A stretch of DNA of 64,000 nt from Rhipidocladum racemiflorum (lineage: Eukaryota; Streptophyta; Magnoliopsida; Poales; Poaceae). Positions 1 through 11,224 of the stretch are shown here, piece by piece. The position numbers were made by a program, and so were the translations under genes. Where the stretch lies: the NCBI GenBank assembly GCA_036346355.1, contig CM070585.1, forward strand, positions 8,695,001 through 8,759,000, written 5' to 3'. The notes below the pieces were generated by a model that saw only the letters and a program-made list of their open reading frames with translations, had not been told where the DNA came from and made no database searches. Each line of letters opens with the position of its first letter. Positions within the stretch are counted from its first letter, which is position 1.

Positions 1-545
1 TGGCACTACCGCCGTTGTCAATGCGGTAGTACCTCTCTTACGGTACTACCGAGTTTTAGCAAGCGGTAGCTAATTTCCAGAGTAACACCCTTTTGCATCA
101 GTTGCTTCATTCTCTGGGCCGGAACTACCGCAGGCAAAAATGCGGTACTACCGCTTCCGGTAGTACCGAGGTTCTGTGCGGTAGTTATTTCCAGTAGAAG
201 ACCCCCTCTGCGTTTAATTAAAGCGGAACTACCGCTAGTATCAACGCGGTACTACCAGAACATCGGTAGTACCGATATTAACACCACGGTAGTTTATTTC
301 CAGTGGGGGTCATTCTTTGCAGGTCGTGCTCAAAATCCTGTAGCGGTACTACCGCAAGTGATATAGCGGTACTGCCGCTATATCGGTGATACCAGACCTT
401 ATATAGCGGTTGTTAATTTCTAGAGAGTGTCATCTACTCTTGTGTTAGACCTTATCTGCTGTCCGGCACTACCGCAGGCTTAACTGCGGTACTACCGCTT
501 TGACGGTAGTACCGACCTTTTTGTTGCGGTAGTTTATTTCCAGCG
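1..545. repeat. Degenerate tandem repeat, about 108-120 bp unit, five copies
   Basis: A GGTAGTTTATTTCCAG-type phrase recurs at about 65, 180, 288, 408 and 528 (spacings 115, 108, 120, 120). Each unit also carries CGGTACTACCG and its reverse complement CGGTAGTACCG, so single strands could fold into hairpins. A weaker continuation of the CGGTA/TACCG words runs to about 730. Confidence 0.75.
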
Positions 546-1481
546 GGGTATTTTTTATACCCCCCGGCTGTCTAGTGCGACACTACCGCATTTACATGGG
601 TGGTACTGTCGGACTTTAAACCGTTCGGACCGTTTATGGTTGCATTTAATGCGTTCTGCTATAGCCACAGTCGATCGTTGTATGGGTGTGGTAGTACCGG
701 CAATATACCTGCGGTACTACCGCCCGTGCTAAAATTTTAGGATTAAGGTCTCTAACGGCTAGATTTGTTTGGAGAGGCTATAATTACCCCCCCACTGCAT
801 TTGGACACTTCTTCTGGCCTTCATTGATTACTCTTGAGCTCTAGCAACTTCTCCAACACTCATTTGCATTCATTTCATCATTTGAGAGGAGAAAAAGCAT
901 TGATTGCATTTGAGTGTTCTTGAGCCAAACTAGAAATCCTGGTTTACACTCAAGTGAAGCGTTTGTCTTCCATTCTCTTGGAGGTTGCCGCCTCCTAGAC
1001 GGCTTGGTGGCGGGAATTGGTGATCTTCTCAAGAAGATTGTGAGAAAACCCAATTCGGTGTAAAGGCAAGGAGCTCACCTACCCGGAGTGGGGAGGAGCA
1101 ACCCCGATTATACGAGGAAGGCTCAATTGCGCAAAGGAGCTGGCTTGAAGTGAGTCAAGCTACCTCAACGTGGACTAGGGGAGACCGACAAGTCTCTGAT
1201 CATCACGGGAAAAATCGCGTGTCTCACATTTGTGGTTTGATCATTCTTGTGCTCTTTATTTAATTTGAGTTGTTAGTTATTTTAGTTTATTCTCTAGCTT
1301 GTGTCAATTAGAGCTCATATGTTTAGTCTTATTGGTGCACATTAGTGAGACATAGAAGTTTTAGGCCTTGATTGTAAAATTGGTAATTCCTATTGTCAAT
1401 TGTGTATTTATTACAATTAGAAACCAGAAAATTTTATAACCTCATATTCACCCCCTCTAGTTAGTTATCCTTGATCCTACA
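1..1481 (+). mobile_element. SIRE-like copia LTR, 3' part, truncated by window edge
   Basis: The right end reads like the end of a grass SIRE/Maximus-type LTR: a run of C, then a CTCTAG stretch, ending in GATCCTACA. No primer-binding site follows; the next base belongs to another copia LTR, so this piece appears inserted into element A's 5' LTR. A second member of the family lies on the - strand at about 25740-26350 and shows the same order of landmarks (the GGTTGCCGCC segment, the ACGGCTAG segment, then the GGTAGTRCC repeats), which supports reading this as one LTR. The left end is outside the window. No coding sequence is seen. Family assignment is from end structure only. Confidence 0.6.
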
Positions 1482-1680
1482 CCTCTGCCTCGTCGTCATC
1501 ACCGAGTGGATTCCCCTGCTCTTGTGCTTTTCCTCACCGACGCTCAAGAACTCCAACCGACTAATGCTAATGGCTTCTACCTCGCCGGGTCAGTTCTAAT
1601 GTTTAATTTCCTCATTAATTTGTGATCATGACTTAGGCTAGTTAACAACATTCATGTTTAGTTCATCTAAATCCCTAACA
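1482..1680 (+). mobile_element. Copia element A, 5' LTR remnant
   Basis: About 195 bp here match the last part of the complete LTR at 23242-23710 and end in the same CCTAACA terminus. The first 270 or so bases of this LTR are missing because the SIRE-like LTR at 1-1481 lies directly against it. A TGGTATTCGAGC-like primer-binding site follows at about 1683, as expected for initiator tRNA-Met priming of Ty1/copia elements. Confidence 0.85.
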
Positions 1681-2631
1681 TCTGGTATTCGAGCGGTTTA
1701 GCCTACTTGTTCCTCATTAAGCCCGGTTGAAGCCTTGTTATTATCGGTTTAGGGTTAATTAACCTCGATTTAGCACTTAGAAGGAGGTGACTAGATCAAT
1801 TAGAACTCAAGTTCTCAGATCAGAAAGCCTAGAAATCCCCAAATCCCAATCGAATTCCGAAAACACTAATCCCCAAATTCCCAAACTCGTTAAGAACCCT
1901 AATGTTTTCGAGGATTTCGGGGTTTACCTTTCAGACGTCGTCGCTCGCGCCGCACATGTTGACCGCCCTGAGTGTTTCATCTTCGTTTCACCGTGCGCGT
2001 GCCGTCACAGCACCCCTCGCTCCCGCCACCGTCGCGGCCACCTCACTGGTGTTGGCCCTCACTGGATCCGCACGCGCGCTCCGTCGGCCTCGCCTCACCC
2101 GTCGCTTCGCCGAGCAATGGCTCGGTTTCCTTCGTCGTGTGCGTTGCGAAATTTTTGGGGAGACGAAGCGAAATGGCCTTTAGGGTTACGGTTTTTTCCC
2201 AGTGCCCTTTTGTTTCCCATCCGGAGCGATCCGAACCGTCCATTCACGATCAACAGCTGATCTCCTCACGTTGGTGCTGCGCTACGGATTTGCTGGGCCG
2301 CGCAGTCGCGCTTTTGGGCCTAGCTAGCGCCGATGGGCTGCGCTCGCCCTCTTGGGCCACCATGCCGACTCGCAGATGAGCCGTAAGGGCTTTACTGTTT
2401 AAGCCATTTACTGTTTTGATGCTAAGTACTGTTTAGTACATTTCAACATGAAAATGTTTCACCCATAAAATAATTTTAGTTCTTTTCATTTCTGCCCAAC
2501 GGTGATGCGAACTAGAATTGTTATTTTCTTGCCATTAGCATGATATTAATCAGACCAACGTATGGTTAATTTCATGCAAGACATTTATCTTCTATAATGT
2601 TTATTGATTATATTTTATTTTTGATTCAGCC
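1681..2631 (+). other. Copia element A leader between LTR and gag
   Basis: This 950 bp stretch runs from the primer-binding site to the first gag ATG. It includes a GC-rich island at about 1930-2390 whose open frames show no known domain. It may be ordinary leader or captured sequence; I see no signal that decides this. Confidence 0.5.
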
Positions 2632-3545
2632 ATGAACAACAATAATGTTGCTGGTTGCTTGAACATCATTAAGCAATTAACTGGGACAAACATTCACTCT
2701 TGGAAGGAAAGAATTCTGATTGTCCTTGGAGTCATGGACTTGGACTATGCATTACGTGAGGACACTCCCATAGCTCCTTTCACCGATGATGAGTTTCATT
2801 AAGAAAAAGAAACTCTATGACTTAACAGCTGAAAAGTCTCCAACCGCATGTCCCTAATGATTATGACGAGCACGATATTTGTTGGGATAAGGGGAGCAAT
2901 CCTTGAATCCGACAATGCTAAGCAGTACTTGGCCTTAGTCGAGGAGCAATTCAAGGGCTCTACAAAAACATATGCCAGTACTTTAATCATGAAAATGCTC
3001 ACAACTAAGTATGATGGTTTCAGCAGCGTTCGTGAACATATCATGATGATGATAGATATGGTTGCTAAGCTTAAGGGCATGGATATGACTATTTCTGATG
3101 CCTTTTTAGTCCACTTCATTATGACCTCCCTCCCTTCTGAGTATAATGTATTTAAGATTAACTACAACGCTCAGAAGGAACAATAGACCATGAGCGAGTT
3201 GATCGCTATGTGTGTCCAGGAGGAGGAGAGGATTAAGGCCAAAAGGAAATACCATGCTTACCATGTAGGTCATGGCAAAAGGAAGTTCCAAGGGGACTAT
3301 ATGTCTAAGAAGAAGCTGTACTTCTCTCCCAAGGCTAAATCAAGCAAAACAAAGCCAAATGAGAAGGCCCCGCTGTGCCTAATTCTGCTTCTTTTTGATG
3401 GGCCCATCTGTCATTTCTGCAAGAACAGTTGGCACATTCAAAAGGATTGTGTGGGCTTCATGAAGTGGTTTGCTAAGAAGGGTAATGACATAATTTTTAC
3501 TGTTGATGAAACCTTTTATGCTGATTTCCTCCTAATACCTAGTGG
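2632..3545 (+). pseudogene. Copia element A gag (broken)
   Basis: The likely gag start is the ATG at 2632. The UBN2-type capsid region is spread over several frames up to about 3180, with an early stop near 2800 and another at 3184-3186. A CCHC zinc knuckle is encoded at 3409-3450, with the exact C-x2-C-x4-H-x4-C spacing. Gag packages the element RNA into virus-like particles in the cytoplasm. Several stops and frameshifts mean no full-length protein can be made. Neighbouring protease and integrase remnants follow in the usual copia order. Confidence 0.8.
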
Positions 3546-4905
3546 ATTGATTCTGGTGCCACGGTGCACATTTTTAATTCATTGCAGGGATTCCTTACCG
3601 TGAGGACACTAAAAAAGAGGGATCAAAGCTTTAGAGTCGCTAATGGAAAGGAGGTTGAAGTTGAAGGCATTGGCACAATATCATTAGCATTAGATAGTGG
3701 CTTCACCGTTCATTTGAACAATCTTGTTTATGTTCCTAGCATGAGGAGAATCCTTATTGCAGTTTCTCTATTAGACGATGATGGATTTACTTGTATCTTT
3801 GGGAGCAATAAATATATTGTAAGTTTTAATTCTAATAATGTTGGTCTCGTGATTCGATGAGACAAACCCTATATGGTTCCTCTCTCTGAATCTCATGTGT
3901 CAATGAATGTGTGCGATGCTACCAGTAAGCGAAAGATGAGTTTAGGTGATGGGACTTCATTGAAATTATGGCACTATCGTTTAGATCACATTTCTAAGGG
4001 GAGAATGGAACATCTCTTAAGGAAAAGATACTCCACCCTTTAGACTTCTCTGATTCAGACCGCTGTATTGATTGTATTAAGGGGAAATATGTTAAATAAA
4101 TTAAGAAAGGAGCCACACGAAGCACAGGAATCTTAGAATTAATTCACACTGATATATGTGAACCATTTCCTGTAGCTTTAGTGGATGGGTATGGCTCCTT
4201 TATCACATTCACTAATGATTTCTCCCGTTATGGTTATATTTTCCCCATTCGTGACCGATGTGAATCACTCGATTAGTTTAAAATATTTAAGACTGAAGTC
4301 AAAAATCAGTATAACTTAAAAATTAATGTAGTGAGATTAGATCGTGGAAGAGAATATTATGGGAGACATGCTCCTTATGGACAAATTCATGGTCCATTTG
4401 CTAAGTTTCTTTCAGAAAATGGCATAGTAGCGCAATATTCAACCCCTGGTGAACCTCAGCAAAATGGAGTAGCTGAAAGGCGCAATTGCAACCTTATGGA
4501 TATGGTGCGTAGCATGATGAGTTACTCCAGTTTACCAACTGGTTTGTGGATTGAAGCATTAAAGATAGCCGCATATATACTTAATCGGGTTCCTAGTAAA
4601 TCAGTGTCTAAGACACCTTATGAATTATGGACTGGGAGGAAACGGAGCTTAAGATACTTACATGTGTGGGGTTGTCCTGCTGAAGCTAAAATCTTTAATC
4701 CACATATTGGGAAATTTGATCATAAGACAATAAGTTGCCATTTTATTGGATATTCTGAAAGATCATATCACTAAGTTTGTAGAAACCCGACATGTTGTAT
4801 TCTTAGAGAATGATTAAATCAGTGAGAACTCAAAGGCTAGGAAAGTAGATCTTGAGGAGGTCCGGACTTATGTCCCATTACCGATAATCCAAAAGACTAT
4901 TCTTC
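3546..4905 (+). pseudogene. Copia element A protease and integrase (broken, split)
   Basis: The aspartic-protease Asp-Ser-Gly-Ala signature is at 3549-3560, in a different frame from the zinc knuckle. A GAG-pre-integrase Leu-Trp-His-Tyr segment follows at about 3967. The integrase core supplies its first catalytic Asp at 4151-4153, the second at 4340-4342, and the Glu at 4475-4477 in an Asn-Gly-Val-Ala-Glu context. Stops interrupt the frame, for example near 4276 and at 4772-4774. The polyprotein is then cut at 4910 by insertion of solo LTR C and resumes at 21542. In copia order integrase precedes reverse transcriptase, which is what is seen here. Confidence 0.85.
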
Positions 4906-4910
4906 CTATA
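4906..4910. repeat. Left target-site duplication CTATA of solo LTR C
   Basis: CTATA directly precedes the TGTAACG terminus, and the same five bases follow the CCTACA terminus at 21537-21541. Confidence 0.9.
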
Positions 4911-6189
4911 TGTAACGCCCTAGTTTTCGCTTTCCGGAGAAAATCTAATTTAAATTAATTAAATTCAAAAATTTGGAGTTTTCTTCGTGTTTATGTTAAC
5001 CTGGCATCCTTTCCCAACCAAAGTCGGGATTCAATTCCCTTCCGTTCGAAAAATCGAATTTCCAGATTCCCCCCGGTACCCGAAATTTCACCCGAGTCCA
5101 AAAATGTTCCAAAAATCCCAAAATCACTTCAAATATGTCCCAAATATTCCAAAATGATTTTTGGAATGATTCCCCGGATTTTTGGACCTTCGCTCCTATT
5201 TTATCTCGCGCGGCTTTTGTTTAATGCCCGCAATCCGCACCTGAATATTTAATTCCACAAATTTCATCCAAATTCCGCGAAACCAATTTTATTGGGTCCC
5301 AAATATTCCAAAATGGTTCTACAAATTTTTTCGGAATTTTTAGACCGTTTTTCCAAATTTTTCTCTAGAGCGTCACGTTTACGTAACTCTCAGCCAACCG
5401 GAGCTTGCCACGTGGCGCTACAGTGTCATCTTCCACCTTGGGCTGAGCTTGCACGATTGGAACTTCATAGCAATGGCTTTCAAGCCTCCATACTAGGATT
5501 GCATGATTCAAATCCCTCTAACTCCTTCAATAATGCTCCAAATTAATCACGGCTGGATCCGTTGAATCCGTAACGACGCCCTCTCTCCATTCCCCACCAT
5601 CTTTAATCCCCAATCTCACCGGAATTTGAACCATCAAGCAAAAACCGAAATGCACCTAATTGCTCATAACTCGGCCGTTTCAACTCCAAACGACGTGCTT
5701 CCACTTCTCATATCTCCGTGGGGACGTCCTCTTCCCGGTGGTAGCACCCACTCCTTGTCTCTTCCACTCGTTCATCCGCTAGATCAAGAAAACCGCCGAG
5801 GAAACGCGTTTTCGGGAGTTCTTCGTGTTCATCCTTGTTCCTCCCTCTCCGGTGGGTCAATCCTCATGCCGCTAGGTTCCTTGTGACCGTGAATGAGTCT
5901 AGAGTCTAACCCGACGATCAATTTTAGGATCCCTCAAGTTTTGGAGACGAATTTCGCATTTTTCTCGGTTCGGCCGAAACTCCGTTCGTCGCCTCCGGTG
6001 AGATTCAATCCGATTCCTTCCTGCTATGAGTCCCTAAGGATGTAATCTAGAGATCCCATGATTTTATTTGGTCCGATTCCATGCGAAAATGGGGCAAAAA
6101 TTCGTTTTTTTTTGGAAGAAAATGGGTCTCTGTTGTGTTTTGGGCTCTGTTTTGATACTTAAAATCGCGTGTTACTGTAGCTACAGTAC
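4911..6189 (+). mobile_element. Gypsy solo LTR C, left segment
   Basis: The LTR begins TGTAACGCCCTAG and ends CCTACA at 21536, flanked by CTATA on both sides. Once nested element B and its duplicated AGTAC are removed, about 3.9 kb remain. No primer-binding site, polypurine tract or pol sequence lies within it, so it is a solo LTR left by recombination between the two LTRs of a full element. Its start and several internal phrases resemble LTR B, read on the opposite strand, so the two families appear related. Open frames inside it are not genes. Confidence 0.85.
6185..6189. repeat. Left target-site duplication AGTAC of Tekay element B
   Basis: AGTAC at 6185-6189 is repeated at 18904-18908, on the other side of the element. 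Confidence 0.95.
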
Positions 6190-9100
6190 TGTCGGGACCC
6201 CGAATTTGCAAATCCGGACCCTCTGTGTATTCAGCACTAGTCCAGGAACACGCTAGTGCACACAGTCTTAACATCGGTAAATATCACAATCATACCACTC
6301 GATACTAAATAAGTACTTTATTTAAATAGTCAAACTGGTTACTCGACCTTATGGTCAAGTTACAAATATATGCCTCGCAAGGCGAAACTTATTCAGAGAA
6401 AAATAATAGCAGCGGAAAATCAAATAACTTCGTGGCGCCATCCAAGATACCACGAGGCAATCGATCGGGCTCGCTTCCCTAAGTAGACGGATCCTCTTGG
6501 AGCTCCTCCTCCAAAGCTTGTGCAGTCTCCTCTTCAAGCGGTGTTGTATTGTGGCAAGGGTGAGTACTTGGTACTCAAGAAGTCATGCACAGAATGCAAG
6601 CTAATATACTATATGCATGGCTTGGTACAAAGGAATAGCTCAATGTATATTTGCGATAAAGAAACATTTGACAAGTAGCATAAGTAGATTCGAAAGCAGT
6701 AGAAGCAAGTATAGCATAGATAACTTTTCAAGGAATTTAATAAACATCTTTCCCATCCTAATCCACATTTCCATCAACTTCATTATTAATCCAGCCCAAC
6801 CTTTCAAACCAAAGTTATTTTTGAGAAAATCTAACCCTTGACTGTAATTCCCGGCGATGTCCAATACCGCGGACACGGCTATTCGAATAGATTCTAAACT
6901 CTGCAGAGGTTATGCACTTTACCCACAAGATACAAAGTCAAACACCACAAAGGCGAAGTTCCCGTAACAAAGTCTTTCTGAGACTTCTAACAATACAAGT
7001 GGTCCTCCCGGTTATTGCGCACTAACCCTTCCCTTCGCTAAGGCGAAGTCTAGGCCAATCAACCGTTAGATGGGTACTGGCCTCACCAGACGCTCCCCCG
7101 TACAACTTACACAAAGGGTGTAGTTGACCTCCCGAGGTCCCACAGTGCGTTATTAGCAACTTAGTCAATTAGGTCCGTCCCATTACGGACATGTGGTTGC
7201 ACGTTAGACCCAGTTCAAAGGCTTGCAAGGTTAAGTCCTTAGGGTGACCAGGGCAAGACTACCCGAAGAACCAAATCAACACTCCCAATGCCACAATGGC
7301 CCACCTGATTACTCTTGCCACATGCCCCTGGCCAAAAGCGTTTATCAAACCCCGCTTGATTACCATGCACCACGTGCCATCAACATCACATGATACCTTT
7401 CCAAAACAGGTTCAATATATCATTAAGTCAATATTAACATTTGATTGTCCAAAATCATGTCATGAGCACGTAGCGTGTCTAAGCAAAGGTACTACAACGG
7501 TCTAAACCCATGTTGGCGATTTAATAATGTCCAACTAGTAATCCACAACTAGGGTGACAAGGGATCATGGCACATACTTAAATAATCAAGGTGTCATACA
7601 GCAAATTGGTATTTATCTAACCCCCATGTTTAAATAAAGTATTTTTCTAATTGAACTAGCATGCAATAGTTTAAATCAAAATAGATTTCGAAATAGGATC
7701 AACATGGTCAAAGCACAACTTGCCTTCAAAAAGTACTTGTTCTTGGTCTTGAGTTGGATCCTGAGTCAATACTTCTCCTTCGAATCCTTCCGGCACTTCA
7801 ACGTCTACTCGTAAAGCGTGCAAATAGCAAATACACGAATAAACAATAGGCAAAAAGTGTCCAAACATCCAAATAAAATCCATAAACAGAGAGAACATAA
7901 TTTTATGAGTTTTTAGAAACTAGAATCGTCAAATTTGGAGTTAAGACGCAAAGTTATGATTATTTAAAGTTTAAATAATCAATTAAATAATTTTGCAGGG
8001 AAAAACTTTAGTCCAAAATTAAATAAAATTCATATTTAGGTAGATCTCAATTTTATACAAATTTAGAAATTTGAATCACTCAAATCGGAGTTGAAACGCA
8101 AAAGTTATAAGCGTTTGAAGTTTTGAAATTCAAATCAATTATTAAACCGATTTATTAAATCATTTTCTTTTTCGAAATATCATTTATTGCGTCAGCAGGG
8201 ACAAGTGGCAGCTCTGGATTGGTCTGCTGACGTCTGCCGTTCCATGGACTCGGCCCACGCCGGCTCGGGTCTCACCGTGGACCCGGCCCACGGCTTCACG
8301 TGAGACTCGACATGTGGGACCATTCGGGTGACGTCATTCTTTGGCGTCGGTGAGGCTCACCACAATGACAGTGGGTCCCATGGGTGACGTCATTCTTGGC
8401 GTCGGCGCTTGGCTGGGCGGACCATCGACATGCGGGCCGCCATGACGCTGGCGTGACGTCATGGTGCGGTTTGGTTGTCCTGGCCGACACGCGGGCCCGG
8501 CGTGTCGAGAAGACCGCGCCACGCGTGGATCGCTGCGTTGACCGCGACGGTCGGCCTCCCACACGTGGTTAGATCTCGGCCGCTGATTTGAAAATCAACG
8601 GTCCGTATTGATCTGGACTCACGCGTTTGGGGTGAACGCGGTTGATCTGGACCGTTGGATCTAGATCGGACGGTCAAGATTGGATCTGGGATTTTGGACG
8701 AAATCTCACCGTGAGATGACGTGGCGCATCTGGGCCCTTGGATGGAGATCCGACGGTGAGAGATCTTGAAGTCCGCCGATGGCCCACTTGGCGCCGCTTG
8801 CCGGAGTTGGGGGACGACGACCACGGCAACGGCGCCGGGCGTGCTCCGGCGATGTGAGAGGTCCCTCCCGACGCGCTTGGCCTCCGGTTCGAGATCTGAC
8901 CTCAACGGCGGAGGGCAGCGGAGATGGCGGCTGTCGGCGAAAAACTACTGGCTGAACGCTACGGCAACTCCGGCGAGCGATTGCGGCTAGGCGGCGGCTC
9001 GAGCGGCGTTGTCTAGGCTACGGTGCGCCGCGGAAGTCGGCATCACGGCCGCGGGTGGCGGCGCATTAAATAGGGCCCTCGGCGTCAGTGAAACGCACGG

Positions 9101-9712
9101 AGGCGAGACTGCGCCGTTCTTGGCGGCGAGTCCGGCGAGGACTCGGGCCCGGGCTACGTGGCAGCGCCGCGGCCGTTGGATCGAGATCCAACGGTGCGTG
9201 AGTTTGGGTTCGGTCGGACTCGGGCGAGCTGGTCGGCTCGGTCGGGCTCGGGTCGGTGGCGTGGCTCAATCGTGGCCGTTGGATCTTGATCCAACTGCGC
9301 GACGTTTGGGTTCGGTACTGAGTGGGTTCGACTCAACCACGGCTCGTCGGTTCGGTCGGACTCGAACTCGAGTCCGACTTCGGGCTCGATCGGATGAACA
9401 AGATAAACCCACTCGCATTTTCCAGCGATTTAATATTTAAAATAATTCCCGATAATTCATTTAATTCATTAAAAATAGCAAAATACTCGTAAAAATTCGG
9501 AAAAATTCGAAAATACTTTGGATCATTTTGGACTCAAATAAAATATTTCCAACAAAATTTTATTTGCAAAATTAAATTCTTTAATTATTTCAAAATGGAA
9601 TAAATTCAAATAAATTCCAAATAAATCCAAATAAATTCCAGAAAATTCCAAAATTCACCAAAGTGCCAAATCACACATGAATTTAAGAACAGCAAAATTT
9701 TGGGGTGTTACA
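6190..9712 (-). mobile_element. Tekay element B, 3' LTR (- strand), 3523 bp
   Basis: On the + strand this LTR runs from TGTCGGGACCCC to GGGGTGTTACA; on its own strand it begins TGTAACACCCC. It matches the copy at 15381-18903 throughout, and both are 3523 bp long. The middle (about 8180-9420) is GC-rich and holds TGACGTCA palindromes and CCGTTGGATC-type inverted repeats; the flanks are AT-rich. Differences between the copies are mostly small substitutions and one- or two-base indels. Confidence 0.95.
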
Positions 9713-9724
9713 AACCTCCCCTTA
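9713..9724 (-). other. Polypurine tract of element B
   Basis: Read on the - strand, AAGGGGAGGTT immediately precedes the 3' LTR start. It follows a CTCGGGGACGAGATTCT segment of the type seen just before the LTR in Tekay and related chromoviruses. It primes plus-strand DNA synthesis. Confidence 0.85.
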
Positions 9725-9752
9725 ATAGAATCTCGTCCCCGAGATTCAGGGC

Positions 9753-9935
9753 TTAGTAAAGGAATAGGTTTGGAAACTCTTTCTTCAATTCCTCTTCGCG
9801 CTCCCAAGTCGCTTCGCTTTCTTCATGGTTGCTCCACTGAACTCTACAGAAACAGGTTGACTTGTTTCTAGTTTCTCGATCCATTGTGTCTAGAATCCTC
9901 ACGGGATGCTCCTTATAAGTCAAATCCTCTTGCAA
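9753..9935 (-). pseudogene. Element B chromodomain (C-terminal end of integrase)
   Basis: A 60-residue frame holds a chromodomain-like segment, with a Val-Gln-Trp-Ser-Asn core and a downstream Ala-Thr-Trp-Glu-Arg-Glu motif, and ends close to the polypurine tract. Chromodomains at this position define chromoviruses and are thought to guide integration to particular chromatin. Together with the long LTR starting TGTAACACCCC, this places element B in the Tekay (Del) lineage. The segment is out of frame with the integrase core upstream. Confidence 0.9.
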
Positions 9936-11224
9936 CTCAATTGACTCTAGCGGTGTCTGTTCTCAGAACTCGAGACACTTCTTCAACTCGGGACACATGG
10001 AATACGCCATGCACTCCTCGCTAACGATCAAGCGCAACTCCGGTGATAAGCAACCGCCTCTGCGGCTCAGAATCTTAAATGGTCCAACATAACGGGGTGC
10101 GAGTTTCCCTTTGGCATGGAACCTCTTAACTCCCCTGAGAGGCGTAACTCTGAGGTATACAAAGTCTTCCGGTTCAAAATTCAAGTCTCGGCGATGATTG
10201 TCGGCATAACTCTTCCTGGCGTGATTGGGCTATCTTCAACCTTTCCCTAATCATGGCGATCTGCTCTTGACCTCTTGAAGAATATCAGGCCCAAAGACAC
10301 GGCGCTCGCCGGTCTCATTCCAATTCAATGGCGTCCGACAGGTCGACCATACAAAGGCCTCAAAAGGTGACATCTGTAAAGTAGCACGATAACTATTGTT
10401 GTAATCGAACTCGGCATACGGCAAACTCTTATCCCAAGAGGTAGCATAAGCTAATGCACAAGCTCTCAACATATCCTCCAGAATCTGGTTGACTCTTTCG
10501 CCGTCCATCCGTCTGTGGATGATAAGTCATCTTGAAGTTCAAACGGGTTCCCATGGCTTCATGCAACTTATTCCGTAACCTTGAGGTAAATTGGGTACCT
10601 CTGTCCGATACAATCCTCTTTGGCACTCGTGCAAAGCAGACAATCGATCATGTACAATTACGCTAATTTATCTCCCGAGTAAGTGGTCTTCACGGGGATA
10701 AAATGGGCTACTTTAGTCAAGCGATCCACTATAACCCATATGGAGTCATAACCTCCTTGAGTCTTCGGCAAACCGGTAATGAAATCCATTCCGATTTCCT
10801 CCCACTTCCACTCGTATTTTCACTTGTAGCAATCCTGCTGGTCTCGATGCATTGCCTTGACTCTCTGGCATACGCCGCACAATGCAACATGCTCGGCAAC
10901 TTCACGTTTCATACTCGGCCACTGCATCTCTCCTTCAGATCCTGATACATCTTGGCGCTTCGGGATGAATTGAGTACTTGAGTCATGGGCTTCTTCCGTA
11001 ATCGATTGCTTTAACTCCTTCTTGTTAGGCACACAAATGCGATCCTTCATCCACAACGTGCCTTGCTCATCCAACTTGAAGTCCTCTGCATTGCCTTCCT
11101 CATTGATGAACTTAATCCTGCGGATCTTGTCATCATCCTTCTGCCCTTCTCGGATCTGATCCTCTAAGGTAGGCTTTACTTCCAATGTGGCCAAGAATCC
11201 GCTAGGTACCACCTCAATCTTCAT
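9936..11224 (-). pseudogene. Element B integrase (broken)
   Basis: Read on the - strand, the N-terminal zinc-binding region lies at about 11224-10820 (Cys-x2-Cys near 10880), the Ser-Asp-Arg-Gly-Thr-Gln-Phe catalytic segment at about 10600, and the His-Pro-Gln-Thr-Asp-Gly motif at about 10520. The GPF/Y-type segment (Gly-Pro-Phe-Lys-Ile) sits at about 10090. The parts occupy different frames because of small indels, so no continuous integrase is encoded. It would have inserted the element's cDNA into the genome. Confidence 0.9.

Noticed and set aside
1..545. CRISPR-like appearance of regularly spaced palindromic words
   Set aside because: Plant nuclear context, degenerate units, related spacers and no cas genes; it is a tandem repeat in an LTR.
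1787..2395. Overlapping frames in the GC-rich leader of copia A
   Set aside because: No known domain; position between primer-binding site and gag fits leader sequence.
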